Assembly (NCBI RefSeq): GCF_031877795.1
Contig: NW_027436632.1
Location: forward strand, 186,001 to 250,000
DNA: 64,000 bases
Direction: 5' to 3'
From: Strix aluco
Taxonomy: Eukaryota; Chordata; Aves; Strigiformes; Strigidae
The notes under the pieces were generated by a model. That model was given only the letters and a program-made list of their open reading frames with translations, was not told the DNA's origin and made no database searches. The position numbers and the translations under genes are program-made. Numbering within the stretch: position 1 is the stretch's first letter; the number at the start of each line of letters is the position of its first letter. Below are positions 43,802 to 57,706 of this stretch, piece after piece.

Positions 43802-45290
43802 CTACAAGAAAAAATTTATTGTAAATCAATGTCTTATTGGTTTTATGAGCCTCAAAAATTAATGAATAAAGGTTTAATGAATAAAGGTTTATTAAAATCA
43901 GTTTAAAAATGAAACAGATGTAGTCTGAAATTTAAACATAAAAATTCAGACGTGGTATGTATTTGACTACCACAGTCTTCTATATCCTGAAACAGTTTTC
44001 TATAGCTTCAAATGCAAAAGCTTAAAGGACACATTTAAATAGCACCAAAAAAATCAATTGGGATTCAGATTTCACTGGATGTTAAATACAACAGGAATTG
44101 AAAACCAGGCTTAACTTCTTTGTACTGACAGAAGCACAAGGTTGAGTCAATTTTCTCTATGTACTTGTATAGTTTTATCAAACTAGTACCAGCTCTATGA
44201 AGAGATGAGTGTGTGCATCTTATGAGCTAGAAGGAAAGAAGAGATCCCAATCAATACTAAGTTATGCAAAGGAGGGAAAAAATACAGGACATGGTAATAA
44301 AGGTTACAAATTAGACCTCATTTGCTCAAATAAAGTATTTCCAGGGTGAAATTTTGATTACTCTGAATTTGGCTTCCATTGATAATGACATGTTGTCCTC
44401 ATGGAACCACTCTGACAAATGCTGAAAATTTTAAAAATCCCACTATCTTAATTTTAACTGTCCATGTTGAATAGTGACTGACCTTGTTTTAACCAGCCAA
44501 ATAATAGTGTCTTTTAGAATTTAACACTGGGGATTCCTTGGGCCCTCTGCTAATTTTAATCTTTTTTTTTAAAAAAAAACCCAGTAACTCAGAAATCATG
44601 TCTTACTGTAGGAAAGAATAAAAATATATTCTTCAATGGAAGGTCCTAGCAGTTAATTTTCCCAAGGCTATACTTAAACTTGAAATCCATTAACTGCTTC
44701 AGAGCTAGTTTATTGAACTCTTCCACATATTTTCTGGAGATACTGGCTTTCAGATTCTGTAGAACTAATCTTCCTCTCCTACATACATACTTCAAAAAAC
44801 ATTAATACAATTTCCACAGAAACAAAACAGGAAGTGGGGGGGAGATTGCTTATAGAACAAGGTCAGATCTGGGTTTGAATTCAACTCTTGATTTTTTTAG
44901 ATCAACAGGTCAAGTTTCTGAAATTGCCTTTAACTGTTTTACTGTAAGCAAGAACAAAGTAACTCAGACATTTTGAGCTTATCATTGCTTTTATGATAAA
45001 TTTATATGCACATAGTCCACACTGCATCCTTTCGCTCTACCTGGCTTACCTTTCACACTTAACCTAAACTTTAGAACCATGTGGTCCTTGTAATCCAGTC
45101 GGCCTCTTCTACTCTGCAAGATTCAGCAGAGCAGGCCCCAGCTCAGACTCCATTGTTTCATAAATGAAAGAACAACTGGATGCAGCAGACGTGGCCTTTA
45201 ACAGCACATACATTAACAGATTACAGTAGAAAAAAGCTATTCTACAATACCCAGATAACATGGAATAAGCCTTATTTATTCTGTACAAAC

Positions 45291-45418
45291 CTTTAGAGTG
45301 AAAAATAACAGAAGAACTTTGGAAAAAATCTCCAATTTTTTGTAGTGTTCCATCTTTCTTTTTAGCTGACTTTTTACGTGAAGTAGATTCTTGCTTTCTT
45401 AAGGGGTATTCTTTTCTT
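45291..45418 (-). CDS. KIF20B: KIF20B tail exon
   Basis: Encodes KEYPLRKQ ... KKKDGTLQKIGDFFQSS. Donor G|GTTTGT. The acceptor is uncertain: TACACAG at 45419 or CTGTACAG at 45434, in the same phase. The expected exon just upstream was not identified. Confidence 0.85.
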
Positions 45419-47040
45419 CTGTGTAGAAGACATCTGTACAGAAATACACAGTCATTGTTTAAGTCAAAAAGTTGACTTATCTTCAAGTTTAATTCCATTT
45501 TGTTTGGCTTCAATGTTATTTTCAAGCTGACATTTTGAGCTTTGCTACCGAAACCTCTGCTCATTAATGATACTGCCGCAGCAAGCAATGTAGACAACCT
45601 TATTTTATACCCAAAAGAAAAAAAATTGTCAGTTTCACAGAATACATCTAAGGGCATGAGTAATATAGGAAACAAATAGTTTCTTTTAAAAAAGTAGATT
45701 CAAAGTTTTAGAGTATTTCATTAGACTAGCTGTTCTAGTTATAAAACAGAAGAAAACTGATGGTGAAAATAAATCTACTGTCCACCCTTTGAGCCTGCCC
45801 AGGTTACTACTAAGGCCTAAAATCATATTTTTATAGTTGTCATGCATATAGATGACACAAACCTTAGTTTTACTTCAAAAGGAATTGCCTATAACATGAC
45901 ATATGCTAAGAGTATGCTCAAACTAGTCTTCATAACTACTCAGCATGCAACATCCTTCCCTGGGAATCCCTGTACGCTGCAGCCAGTACACGTTCTGGGC
46001 AAATACAGACTGACTCTCCTTGGTTAGCTTAGAAAGTTTAGTAGGAAGACAGCGTACGTGTTTAAGAATCCTATTAAAATACATAGATAAGGATTAAGAT
46101 ACTGCTGCATAAGAATGTTTGCTCCTTTCACAAGTCCACCTTTACAGAAAAGGTGGACTTATGAAAGGAGAAACTAACTTCAAAATTGAACAAAACCAAA
46201 CTATTTTCTTGTTGCTTGTAGAAGGTGAATTAGTCATAGCAGGTTTTGCATTTTCTTGTTCTCACTTTTCACAAAATCCTAAGAAAATAAACATGACAAA
46301 TTTTAACTAGGATTCTTCCGGAAAGAATAATGATTACCTATATTACAGAAGCAGCCACTATTTAAATGCTATGACTAACAGTAGGGAGGCATTGACTACT
46401 GCTGGATAGAGGTAACTATTCAAACGTGAAATAAACACTAAACAAACTTGTGGAAGGGAACTAGAAATGCCTGTAGTCAAACCATTCTGACATTTACTAT
46501 TTTCTTCTCTCTGTTATTTCCTATACTTTTGACTTTAAGAGATTTGACAAGCCAACACCCAAATTGAAATTAATAAATCTAAGTGTAAATTTGGATTTAT
46601 GGTGACAAGTATATAAAAAACAGGTTGGTAGCACAGTGCCATTGTTAAGCTGTCTTTTAATGACATCTTCTATCTTGTGAAGTGGTGCTGAGAGATTTCA
46701 GATAACCGACAGCCATACCAACTGATAACAGCATCAGAAAATGGAAAGAGGATTTTGTTCTTTAATTAGAAGGGAGCCTCTGAAAAAGATTTGGTTTTGT
46801 TTGTTTATAAAACACCAGGGAGTTTGTTTCATTTTTAAAAAAATTTGACATGAGCAGTATGTGGTTATTTTAGCACTACAGGTTTCCCCTCAGTTTTAGT
46901 TTTCACAATGCTTTTCAGTTTTAGGAAATTTAAAAAAACAAACTGTGTCTTCAGTAGACTTGTAACAGTTAAAGTTACTGAATCATTTTATAATCTGTTT
47001 GGCATATGTAACATGAAGATAAATATTTAAATATTTAAAT

Positions 47041-47517
47041 ATGGGTACAGAAGGCCCCATATGCAGACCGGACCCGCTTCATAGGGAAGTCTGCTGCCTC
47101 CCTGGGGGCCGCGTCAATGACCTCAAGGCAAAACTCCCCACTCTAGTGAGACCCAAGGACTACTACCCTCTCCTGGTTTTTCAGGTAGGTAGTGACGACA
47201 TTACTAGGAGAAGTCCTAAAGCAATGAAGAGAGATTTCAGGTCCTTGGGGAAAGTGATTAAGGGGTCGGGGGCACAAATTGTGTTCTCCTCCATCCCTTC
47301 AGTTGGAGGGATGGATGAAGAAGAACACAGGAGAACTCAACAGATGAGCTTGTGGCTCCAAGACTGGTGTTACAGTCAGGGCTTTGGATTTTTCAATCAT
47401 GGGTTGGTATACAGGGCGCCAGACCTTTTGGCATTAGATGGAATGCACCTGTCCCAGAGGGGGAAGAGGATCATGGGACAGGAGTTAGCTGGGCTCATTG
47501 ACAGAGCTTTAAACTAG
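47041..47517 (+). pseudogene. CR1 ORF1, C-terminal esterase-like domain
   Basis: 158 codons. FQVGSDDITRRSP and a closing DGMHLSQRGKRIMG fit the SGNH/GDSL-type esterase found in ORF1 of CR1 elements (the D-x2-H catalytic end is intact). The upstream part of ORF1 is missing, so the start is truncated. Confidence 0.75.
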
Positions 47518-47560
47518 ATTTGAAGGGGGAAGGGGGAAAACATCAGCCCATCTGAAGTAC

Positions 47561-50286
47561 ATGTATACCAATGCACACAGTATGGGTAACAAACAGGAGG
47601 AGCTTGAAGCCATGATGAAACAGGAAAATTATGATGTTGTGGCTATTACAGAAACATGGTGGGATGTCTCCCATGACTGGAGTGCGCCTGTTGATGGCTA
47701 CAAGCTCTTTAGAAGGGACAGACAAGGAAGGAGAGGTGGTGGGGTGGCGCTGTATGTTAGGGACTGTTATGATTGCCTTGAGCACAAGTGTAGCGAAGAC
47801 AGGGTAGAGTGTCTTTGCGTTAGAATCAGGGGGAAGGCCAACAGGGCAGATGTTGTAGTAGGCGTCTACTAGAGGCCACCCACCCAGGACAGAGAGGTGG
47901 ATGAAATATTCTATAAGTATTTAGAAGAAATCTCATGATCGCTTGCCCTTGTTCTTGTGGGAGACTTCAACTTCCCAGACATCTGCTGGAAGTACAGTAC
48001 AGCAGAGCGAGACCAGTCCCGGAGATTCCTGGAATGTGTGGGAGACAACTTCCTGACGCAACTGGTGAGAGAACCAACCAGAGAAGGTGCCCTGCTGGAT
48101 CTCCTTTTTGTGAACAGAGAAGGACTGGTGGACAATGTGGCAGCTGGAGGCCGACTAGGGCACAGTGATCATGAAATAATAGAGTTCTCTATTCTTAGAG
48201 AGGCCAGGAGAGGGCTAAGCAGAACTGACATCCTGGACTTCAAAAGGGCTGACTTTGTATTGATTAGGCACCTGCTTGAAAGGATCCCTTGGGAGACAAT
48301 CCTGAACAGTATAGGGGTCCAGGAAGGCTGGGCACTCTTTAAGAAGGAAGTGTTAATGGCTCAGGAACAGGCAGTCCCCAGGTGCTGTAAGAGAAGCCAG
48401 CGACAGAGAAGACCAACCTGGCTGAACAGGGAGCTTTGGCTGCAACTCAGGGAGAAAAGGAAAGTTTACAGCCTTTGGATGAAGGGACTAGCCACTCACA
48501 GTGATTACAAAGACACAGTGAGGCTATGCAGGGCAGAAATCAGGAGGTCTAAAGCCCAGCTGGAAATTACCCTGGCTTCAGCAATCAAGGATAACAAGAA
48601 ATGTTTCTATAAGTATGTCAACAGCAAAAGAAAGACGGGGGGAAACATGGTAACAAGTGATGAGGAGAAGGCTGAGGTCCTTAATGCCTTCTTTGCCTCA
48701 GTCTTTAATAACAAGACTAGTTGGACTGAGGGAATCCAGCCTCCTCAGCCAGAGGACAGAGACTGGGAGAACGACCCCCCTGCAATCCAGGAGACAGTCA
48801 GTGACCTACTGCATCACATAGACACACACAAGTCTATGGGACCTGATGGGATACACCCGAGGGTGCTGAAGGAGCTGGCTGGGGTGCTCGCCAAGCCACT
48901 TTCCATCATTATCAGCAGTCCTGGCTGACCGGGGAGGTCCCGACAGATTGGAAACTGGCCAATGTGACGCCCATCTATAAGAAGAGTCGGAAGGATGATC
49001 CAGGAAATTACAGGCCTGTCAGCTTGACTTCAGTGCCCGGGAAGCTGATGGAGCACCTCATCCAGAGTACCATCACACAACACATGCAGGACAACCAGAT
49101 GATCAGGCCCAGTCAGCATGGGTTTATGAAAGGCAGGTCCTGCTTGACAAACCTGATCTCCTTCTATGACAGGGTTGACCTGCTTATTGGATGAGGGAAA
49201 GGCTGTGGATGTAGTTTACCTCGACTTGAGTAGGGTCTTTGACACCGTTTCCCACAGCATTCTCCTGGCGAAATTGGCTGCTCGAGGCTTGGATGGTCGC
49301 ACACGCTTTGCTGGGTAAAAAACTGGCTGGATGGCCAGGCCCAAAGAGTTGTGGTGCATGGAGTTAAATCCACTTGGTGGCTGGTCACGAGTGGTGTCCC
49401 GCAGGGCTCGGTTTTGGGGCCACTACTGTTTAAGATCTTTATTGATGATCTAGACGAGGGGATCGAGTGCACCCTCAGTAAGTCTGCAGATGACACCAAG
49501 TTGGGTGGGAGTGTTGATCTGCTTGAGGGTAGGGAGGCTCTGCAGAGAGATCTGGACAGGCTGGAGCGATGGGCTAAGGCCAACTGTATGAGCTTCAATA
49601 AGGCCAAATGCCGGGTGCTGCACTTGGGTCACAACAACCCCCAGCAACGCTACAGGCTTGGGGAGGAGTGGCTGGAGAGCTGCCAGTCAGAGAGGGACCT
49701 GGGGGTGTTGATTGACAGCCGGATAAACATGAGCCAGCAGTGTGCCCAGGTGGCCAAGAAGGCCAATGGTATCCTGGCTTGTATCAGAAATAGTGTGGCC
49801 AGCAGGGCCAGGGAAGTGATCTTGCCCCTGTACTTGGCACTGGTAAGGCCGCACCTCGATTACTGTGTTCAGTTTTGGGCCCCTCACTACAAAAAGGACA
49901 TTGAATTATTCGAGTATGTCCAGAGAAGGGCAACGAAGCTGGTGAAGGGTCTGGAGCACATGTCGTACGAGAAGCGGCTGAGGGAACTGGGGTTGTTTAG
50001 TTTGGAGAAGAGGAGGCTGAGGGGAGACCTCATCGCCCTCTACAACTACCTGAAAGGAGGGTGCAGAGAGCTGGGGATGAGTCTCTTTAACCAAGTAATG
50101 AGCGATAAGACAAGAGGTAATGGCCTCAAGTTGCACCAGGGAAGGTTTAGACTGGATATTAGGAAGTATTTCTTTCCAGAACGGGTTGTTGGGCATTGGA
50201 ATGGGCTGCCCAGGGAAGTGGTGGAGTCCCCATCCCTGGAGGTGTTTAAGAGTAGGGTCGACATAGCGCTGGGGGATACGGTGTAG
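47561..50286 (+). pseudogene. CR1 ORF2 (endonuclease and reverse transcriptase), broken
   Basis: The endonuclease N-terminus has TNAHSMGNKQEEL and AITETWW, and later LVGDFNFPDICW and GHSDHEIIEF. RT follows with GPDGIHPRVLKELA, NYRPVSLTSVPGKL, the QHGFMKGRSCLTNL region, [21 protein letters not shown], and a C-terminus ending GDTV. There is one nonsense codon and about three frameshifts. All domains are present, so the element is a recent but dead copy. Confidence 0.9.
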
Positions 50287-51848
50287 TTGGGATCTGTCAG
50301 TGCTAGGTTAACGGTTGGACTAGATGATCTTCAAGGTCCTTTCCAACCTAGATGATTCTGTGATTTAAGAGTAACATTCAGGTGAATAAAACAGCAATAA
50401 GATACTTCTAAAATTAGTTCCATGTTATTGAAAAATTACTTAGCTAAATGTTATCCCATCAGGATATGAACATCTACGCTATGAAAGGATTTATAAATGG
50501 ATTGGTAAAACAGTCTTCTCAAAACATGGATAACTATGTTAGATGAAATATATTCATCTGTAGATAAGGTTCAGTACTTTTCCAGTGCCTTCAGAAGGAT
50601 GGTTATTTTTACACTTACTTTTCCAGCAGCCTAAGAGAATACTCCTCTCAAAGAAAATTGGTTCAAGACATAGGAAGTTTAAATCAAATCTGGACATTAT
50701 TCCAGAATGAAGCGTTCAATTCCAGATGAATTAACTTACACAACTTTTAACAGTTACTTTTGTAATCCAAGTTTAACAAAATGAGTTTATTGAAGTACTG
50801 TTGAACACTAATCACTGAAGTGACCGTTTCTCTTAACTATTTTACTAAGAGATTAAAAAAACATCACTTGAGAACACTTGAATGAGAATGCTAGAAAACC
50901 ATCAGACACTTCACTCTCCAGCTGAGACAAACTCAGAGTGATCACTTGCCACTTATGCAAATGACCCACAGGTCATCTCCCTATACTCACCTGTCAGCTT
51001 CAGAAGTCCTTAGAAGTACAGAGATTCATAAGCCCCACAAGTAGGATTACAAGTAAGTACCACCACAATGAGGTATTAGGGTTTCATAGTCTTTGTGTCT
51101 TAGAAATAGCTCTGTTCATGATAATGTTGATAAAAGTCAGAGGAAAGAAATGTGCGGTTCAAGTAGGAGCAGTGAAGATTTTTACCACCCTGAACTGCTG
51201 TGAAGCCTTAGTCTCGCACATAAACACCACAGCACACTAAGAACGCTGGCACATATAACCTAGCACAACTGAAGGAATTAAAGAGGAATTAAGTTCTACA
51301 GAAAACAGGGAGGTTCAGGTGCTCGTGCAATTAGTTCTGTATATTCCCTTTAAATACAAAAAGATCAAAGAAAACACAGACTGGACAAAAAGTCAAAGGA
51401 AGTGGTCTTGAAACTCTGAAATGCAATGATTAAGCCCAGAGGCTTAACTTTTAATTGCCTATTAGAAGAGGTTATAGTTGATACCAATGATTGCTTAAAC
51501 CAAAAGAAGCAGTTCTATTGAACTGGTCTCTAATCCTGCAGATCACAGCTACAGACAGAAGCAAATAGTAAGAGCAAGGAGAGAGAAATGTAAAAGGTGA
51601 AGAGGAAGTACATATCAGGGACAAGCATCCAGAGTCTGGATAAATTGAAATCTATGACTTTATTCAACATAGGCCAGAGATCCACACCTTGGCAGGAGGT
51701 GGGGGGTGGGGGGGAAAGAGGTTTAAATATTCTCTGTATATATCCTTAGGATCTCAGTGAGAATCAAAAGGATAGGATTTTAACAAATGATCAGAGTAAT
51801 AAATTGAAAGACTACACAACACATTTTGTCAGTTGGTCTAGGTCATAC

Positions 51849-52052
51849 CTCATCCCTCTCTTCACTTGTCCTTTTCTTTCTTGGCTTGAGCACTTTAACT
51901 GTAGCTGGTAAGGTGCTGCCCTGGTGTTTCACCTCCATCTTATCGGGTTCCAGAGGTGTGAACTGAATTTCCATCTCTGGTTTTGGGAACCGACTAGTAT
52001 TTCCACTTTCTGTGGACACTTCTGAAGAGTCAAGGACAATTTCTGAATGCTC
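51849..52052 (-). CDS. KIF20B: KIF20B exon (end of stalk, start of tail)
   Basis: 204 nt, acceptor TATTTGCAG and donor GTATGA, phase 0 at both ends. Encodes LDSSEVSTES ... FPKPEMEIQFTPLEPDKM and KPRKKRTSEERDE, matching the vertebrate KIF20B tail. Confidence 0.95.
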
Positions 52053-55000
52053 CTGCAAATACATGGAAATTTTAAGAACACAAGTTTTAAAATAACTGAG
52101 TTAAAAAACCCATAATACACATCTTTCCCCAATGGATTGCAAAGTAAGCATTCCATTTCCCAGCTTTCACTTTCAGAACACTTCTAATTGAAGGAATCTA
52201 CTTCAACCATAGCAGAGTTTAACCCTTACTTTCTAAAACTTTTTTGTTACATTTTAAAAAGTTAACGTTTCTATCTACAGTGACAGAACTTGAACTCAGC
52301 CTGATACTTTGTTTCCAAGTCATTTTGCTCAAGGGCAGAGACAGTCACAGTTTTCACAAGTAGCAGTAGTAGAATGGACATGACTTTCATCTTAACTCTG
52401 CTGCTCCTTAGGAGCTAGGCAGTGATAGCAGCTTTTGAGAGAAAAGTATAACCTTTCTCTAGCCTATCTTTAAGGAATTTTCCCTTCCCCTTCTACACCA
52501 GAGAAGTTGTGTAAGTAACAAGGTCCAACTAGCAAGCTACAAGCCAAATTCAACCTATGAGAGGCTTCTACATCACTACCTGTTCTCTGGAGGAAGAGCA
52601 GGCATTAAGGCAGCCCGCAGCCCACAAGCTGAAAACCTTGTCTTGTACCTGCTCACAGCCAAACTGCAAGAACTGCACAGTGAGGGTGGGATGGAAAAAT
52701 CAGTTTGACAATTCTTCTTCCTCAGCAGCACTTACCTTCCACCATCCACCCAACCTGTTTTTCTTAGCAAAACCAGCAAGTGAGAGCTGTGGTCCTCCCA
52801 GCTCCTGCATCTCTGTGGCAGCAGTTCAGCTGCTGGCTAGCATACAGGAATGGATTCAGCAGCTGTTTGAATGAAACCTGAAAGACAGGCTGCTGGGGTG
52901 GTTGGTGCTTAGAAACTGCAGGTGGCTGCTACTACTGCTGCTGGTGGGGTCCCAAACAGAGCAGCTGCTCTGGCTTCTCGAAGGGCACTCTCCTCCTCTC
53001 AAAAAGGAAAGTGATCAAAGCTCATGGAAAGCCCAGAGATAGTCACATTCTGCAACAGGCTCTGCTGGGATTCTGAGTAAGAATACAAGCACCACTGCAT
53101 TCCCAAGAATGGAGTTGGCTAATATAAACATTTTTCTTTATAACTGCTATTTCATGAGAGTTAGCCATCAAAAAGTTACACAGGAATGGCTAGTGTCATT
53201 AGCTAACACAGCTACACACAAGAATCCTGTAGTGGAAGAAAGCAAATCCAATTTGCCCTGCTACTGCTCATCCATTTAAAAGGGTTTATATATTTGTTTC
53301 AAGTGACTTATCTAATAATCAGCCACTTCATAAGCATTGGTGAGAGGTAGGATTTCAAGAGCATGCAGCTGAAGTCAGATATAGCTATTCACATGATTAT
53401 GTTATACATCTTTTATTTCTACCAAAAGCCACTAAAATGAGGTGATCTGATCACCAAGAAAGGTATTTGCAGAATAAAACTTTAGAATTATTCAGACAAC
53501 AGGATACATTTTCTTCCCTATTCTGCATTTAGCAAAACCCATACAACTGCATAAAATTTTTAAATTTCAGTTTTGTACCAACCTCACTTAATGAAGAGGC
53601 ACTGCTAGGACATTGAGATAATGAATAATTCCCTTTAACTGCGTCATATCTAACTGAAATACTTGACAAAGTATAGGATTAGTCCTGCTTTGTTTTTCTA
53701 TAAACTGTAAATATTTAGAACGAGAAGAGATTATGCTAAACTGTAAACCTCAAAATATTTTGATTTTTCTAAAGCTACAATATAAAAGCTCAAGTGCAGA
53801 CAGCTAATGAACACCTGGGCTGAGAGACAACACAAGTTTAAGGCAGTAACCTCTACTCACGATGCCATCATGAGATGTGCCCTGCTGGGTCTCACCAACA
53901 GTCCGTCTAGTTCAATATTCTGCCCCAAGAGTGGCAAAGGGAGATGCTATTTAAGGATAAGATAGTGATCCTGGTCACCTTGTCATCTGTCCTCTCCATA
54001 CTCTCCCAGCATTCTTAGCTGTGCATTACAATTGTCAGAGTCTACACCACTGTCTAACCCTCAGAATATCCATTTAATTGGATAATATTGATGGATTTCT
54101 ACTACAAAATTTTTCTAATCCCTGCTGACAGTAACTGTTTCCACCACCTCCAGAAAATTACTAGCTGCTTCATATAGGAATATGTTATTTTAGCTGTCTT
54201 AAAATTATTTCCTATTAGTTTCACGAAGTGCTGCCCAGTTCTTGCAGGATTTTAACAAGGACAGTTCTGCCTTCTGTTTACCCACCGCAACCATGATTTT
54301 GTAAACCTCAGCCCCACAACCCTCTGGTGGCCTTAACCTCTCCTAATCACAGTGCCAGCTTCTTAGCCTCTCCTCACAAGGCAGGAGACACACATCGTCT
54401 TGATCACCTTAGATTTTCTTCTTTATCTCCACTATATCTTTCCTGAGAATTATTTGACTTCCCCCCAAAACTCTACCCCATTCACTTCACACCATAACAG
54501 TTTATCACATGATAATCCTGGTAGTAGCCTCTCCTTATTCATAACATCAAGTACTGTGGCTACTGGCTTGAGGTAAATACTTCAGCACCAACTGTTCACA
54601 ACAATTCTTCTCTGTAACTAATTTTATAGCAAAAATAACTAACTTTATGGTGCTCTCTTAGCTGCCATTACAAAGCTGTATAAAGCAATAACCATTCTGA
54701 GAGCTCCTCTCTACTCCCTCATACATCACAAGCTTTATCTATACGGCACCAGCTGAATTGATGAAGTAGCAAGAAACTGGCCAGTCTTATTTGGCAGTAG
54801 ACAGGAGAGAGATGAAGAGATGCATTTCATCATTCAGTCCAGTTCTGCCACAAGAGGAGAATCGCATCTTCTAGCAGCCAGGGGAGGGTCTGCTAGGAAA
54901 TCCATGTTCAGCTCTCTTCATTACTAGTTAGCAATGGAGTCACGGAGCATTAATTCAGTTTGGGAGGAAAACTACCTCACTGAATACTGCTCACGTAGCA

Positions 55001-55599
55001 CACAGGGATTTGGTCAGAATCAGAAGGCTCAGTACAGGTGCAAGCCTTTCAATTTTTGTTCAGGAAATATGCAAAGTCGATCTTTTCTTTGTGTAAACTT
55101 CAAATATTGTTTTGTTTTTAAGTAAGATGCAAGATACCGTTCTGTTCTTGTGAACCCCATACGGGCTGGCAGCTCTAATTACAGAACCATCTCTACTACC
55201 ACACTATAGGTGGTATCAGGAAAGTTGTCTGAGCTGAAATCCCCTTAGCACTGACATAACCAAACAGAGGTGACATCACAAATATTATGTCTTCAAATCT
55301 CTAGAATCTGGATTAGTTAACTAGTTTTTCCCTCAGGTACAGAAGTTTTATAGTGTATAGAGAGGTGGTATTCTCTTAACTAAAGTACTTCTTTTTCTGA
55401 GAGGGAACTTGAAAGAGGGAGAGAGAAGAATAAACAAGAACTCAGAATTAATGATATAGTTAAAGTACGAAGAACTACAGAAAGTAACTTTTGGGAGATT
55501 CCCCACATTGCTGAAATATATACTGAGAAAACAACAAAACAAAGATGTTACTAACAACATATCATTAGTACATACTTTCTATAAATATAACAAACATAC

Positions 55600-55761
55600 C
55601 TCTTTGTTTACAGACTGATCTATTTTATCTTGTCCTTCAGGTAAAGGTACTTCTGCCAAAGACTGAAGACTTTTATGGTTAACGCCTTGTTTCAATTCCT
55701 TTATAAAGTCATCTTTCTCAGCCAGCTGTTTTCTTAGTTCTTCTGTATCAGTTCCCTCATC
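55600..55761 (-). CDS. KIF20B: KIF20B stalk exon
   Basis: 162 nt, phase 0. Encodes DEGTDTEELRKQLAEKDDFI and a less conserved charged segment ending DQSVNKE. Donor GTATGT. Confidence 0.9.
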
Positions 55762-56372
55762 CTAATAAACATAGCAAAAATTGCCACAAATTGCAGGATT
55801 GGCAAAAGAAATTAACATGTGCATGAGCATCATTACAATTACTCAGTAGCACCAGTTTTAGAATTGCAGGCTCAAACAGCCAGCTGTCCAACAAAAAGCC
55901 AACAACTTCATGTATGAGTGGCCTCTACTTAAAGCCAAGAAAGGTCATACAACAGCCTGGGAAGATGCAATGCAAAATTTTTATTTTAATCTACTTATGT
56001 AGGGTTATAAATTTCACCTCCCATTGTTTGTGAAGTTCTTGGTTCTGTGCAAAAGGCAGCTGATGTGATAGTTGTTTCAGATTTCCAGTCTAATCAAATT
56101 GCAATCAAATGATCAAATAGACTTGAGTGTTTATTTGAACTACTAAGTTTTTTGAAACTTCAGTTACTGTTACAAATTCAGTTTCAGAAAAGCATAAAGC
56201 TTTTTTTTTTTTGTATTAGCTGCAAACAATTTCAATATGTTTGGAATAGAGCCAAAACATAGTGTTTTGCAGAGTTAGTGAATAACAAAAGAAAAATCAC
56301 AAAAACAACTAAAAAAAAAATCCCACAGAAACGACAGAAAGAATGAGAGAGGACCTTTCCTGAATCATTTAC

Positions 56373-56531
56373 TGCAGCTTGTTTCAGTTCTGCTATTTCT
56401 TTATCTTTTTGTATGGTGATAGAAGCCAAAGTCTTGAGCTGTACTTCCAAAGCTTCTATTAATTTATTTCTTTCTTCACGCCACTTTTGAAGATTGTTGT
56501 CCTTTTCTACCAGCTGTGCAGCAAGTCTTTC
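56373..56531 (-). CDS. KIF20B: KIF20B stalk exon
   Basis: Encodes ERLAAQLVEKDNNLQKWREE ... ALEVQLKTLASITIQKDKEI, a conserved coiled coil. Donor after GCA (GTAAAT); a second in-frame donor 18 nt further (exon start 56355) is possible. Acceptor CCCATTCAG. Confidence 0.9.
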
Positions 56532-57550
56532 CTGAATGGGGGAAAAAATAGGTTAGAATTGAACACCACTTCTACAAACCATCTGAACTGTTCTGACAGC
56601 TTAGTTTGGCATAGTCAGTACTATTTTATGGCCTCAGTAGACTTGAGAGCCTATGTAGATCTTAAAAAGCTCACACAGAACTAGTTTCACTACAAATATA
56701 CAAAAGCAAACCATGCTTCAAATGAGAAAAAACTGTATCTATATTTATACTGCTTGCCCACTTACTGATTTTATTACTGGAAAGTCTCAGGCAAGCAAAG
56801 TCACAGACAAAGTGAAAGTAGTCCCAAGCTCCTAACATCCCCCTGTACTGATTGCAGGTCCAGAAGGTCATTGCTAACTACTTCTAGATGCAAGTACAGT
56901 TTTAGATTGCACAGATTCATACAATAATTTCATATGCTTAAGAAATTACAACCTTGATACAGCCCAGTGACCAGGCAAGGTATCCACCTTGTTATTAACT
57001 ATCAGTCACTCTACTTTGAAAGTGATATGGGAGCAAAACCACTAGCATTTTGACCAAGTATTTTTACTGGAAAGATCTGGAAAGAGGCTTTTTTTGTCAA
57101 CTACTGCTTGCTTCTTCTCTTCCTTCTAAAGCCTCATAGGCTTCTCCCCCCCCCCCCCCCTTTTTTTTTTTTCAGAAAAGCCAAGCAACAAATCTTGTTT
57201 TTCAAAGTATGTTTTCTTAGCTTCATTAAGTAGCAATTCATTTAAGCATAGGTTACTTATTGGTGTTTTACACACAAGATGAAGTTTGAAGAAGGTGGTG
57301 GTGGTGATAGGATAGAAAGGAACAGGCACACTAACTTCCATTACGTATTACGCTTTTTCATTTTGTGACACTCCTATTCTTCCCTTTCACATTGAGATGA
57401 TCTCATGTAGGCTTTGTCATGTGATAAATGAGGGGACTTTGACAAAGGCCAGCTCCCCTCAAGCACCCACACTGTTAACACTTGACACGAGATCTGCTCT
57501 GTACTAACGACTTACGCTAGAGGACTCTGACGAGACCTCCAGTCACTTAC

Positions 57551-57706
57551 AATTTCTGCTTGCTGCTCTACATAACGTTCTCTGTCATCCGCAAATTTTC
57601 TCATTTCTCTGTTGTGATGGCTCTCAGCTTCTTTCACTTCACTCATGAGTCTCATTTTTTCCTCCAGCCAATTCTTTTTATCAGTTTGATACTTTGTCTC
57701 ACTTTC
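57551..57706 (-). CDS. KIF20B: KIF20B stalk exon
   Basis: 156 nt, phase 0, donor GTAAGT. Encodes ESETKYQTDKKNWLEEKMRL and EMRKFADDRERYVEQQAEI, coiled coil. Confidence 0.95.

Larger units (their letters stand above)
47041..50363 (+). mobile_element. Near full-length CR1 LINE in a KIF20B intron
   Basis: Plus orientation, antisense to KIF20B. Contains the ORF1 esterase-like part, ORF2 endonuclease and RT, and the CR1 3' end (GATGATTCTGTGATTT). It starts abruptly after an AT-rich stretch (ATATTTAAATATTTAAAT), a plausible target. ORF2 is broken by a stop near 47869 and shifts near 47933, 48925 and 49190-49350. Confidence 0.95.

Noticed and set aside
50590..50700. Candidate KIF20B exon with donor GTAAGTG on the minus strand
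   Set aside because: The encoded peptide does not resemble the expected tail segment and no convincing acceptor is visible.
57145..57175. C14/T13 run followed by CAG in a KIF20B intron
   Set aside because: Looks like a splice acceptor but lies on the wrong strand for KIF20B, and no exon follows.
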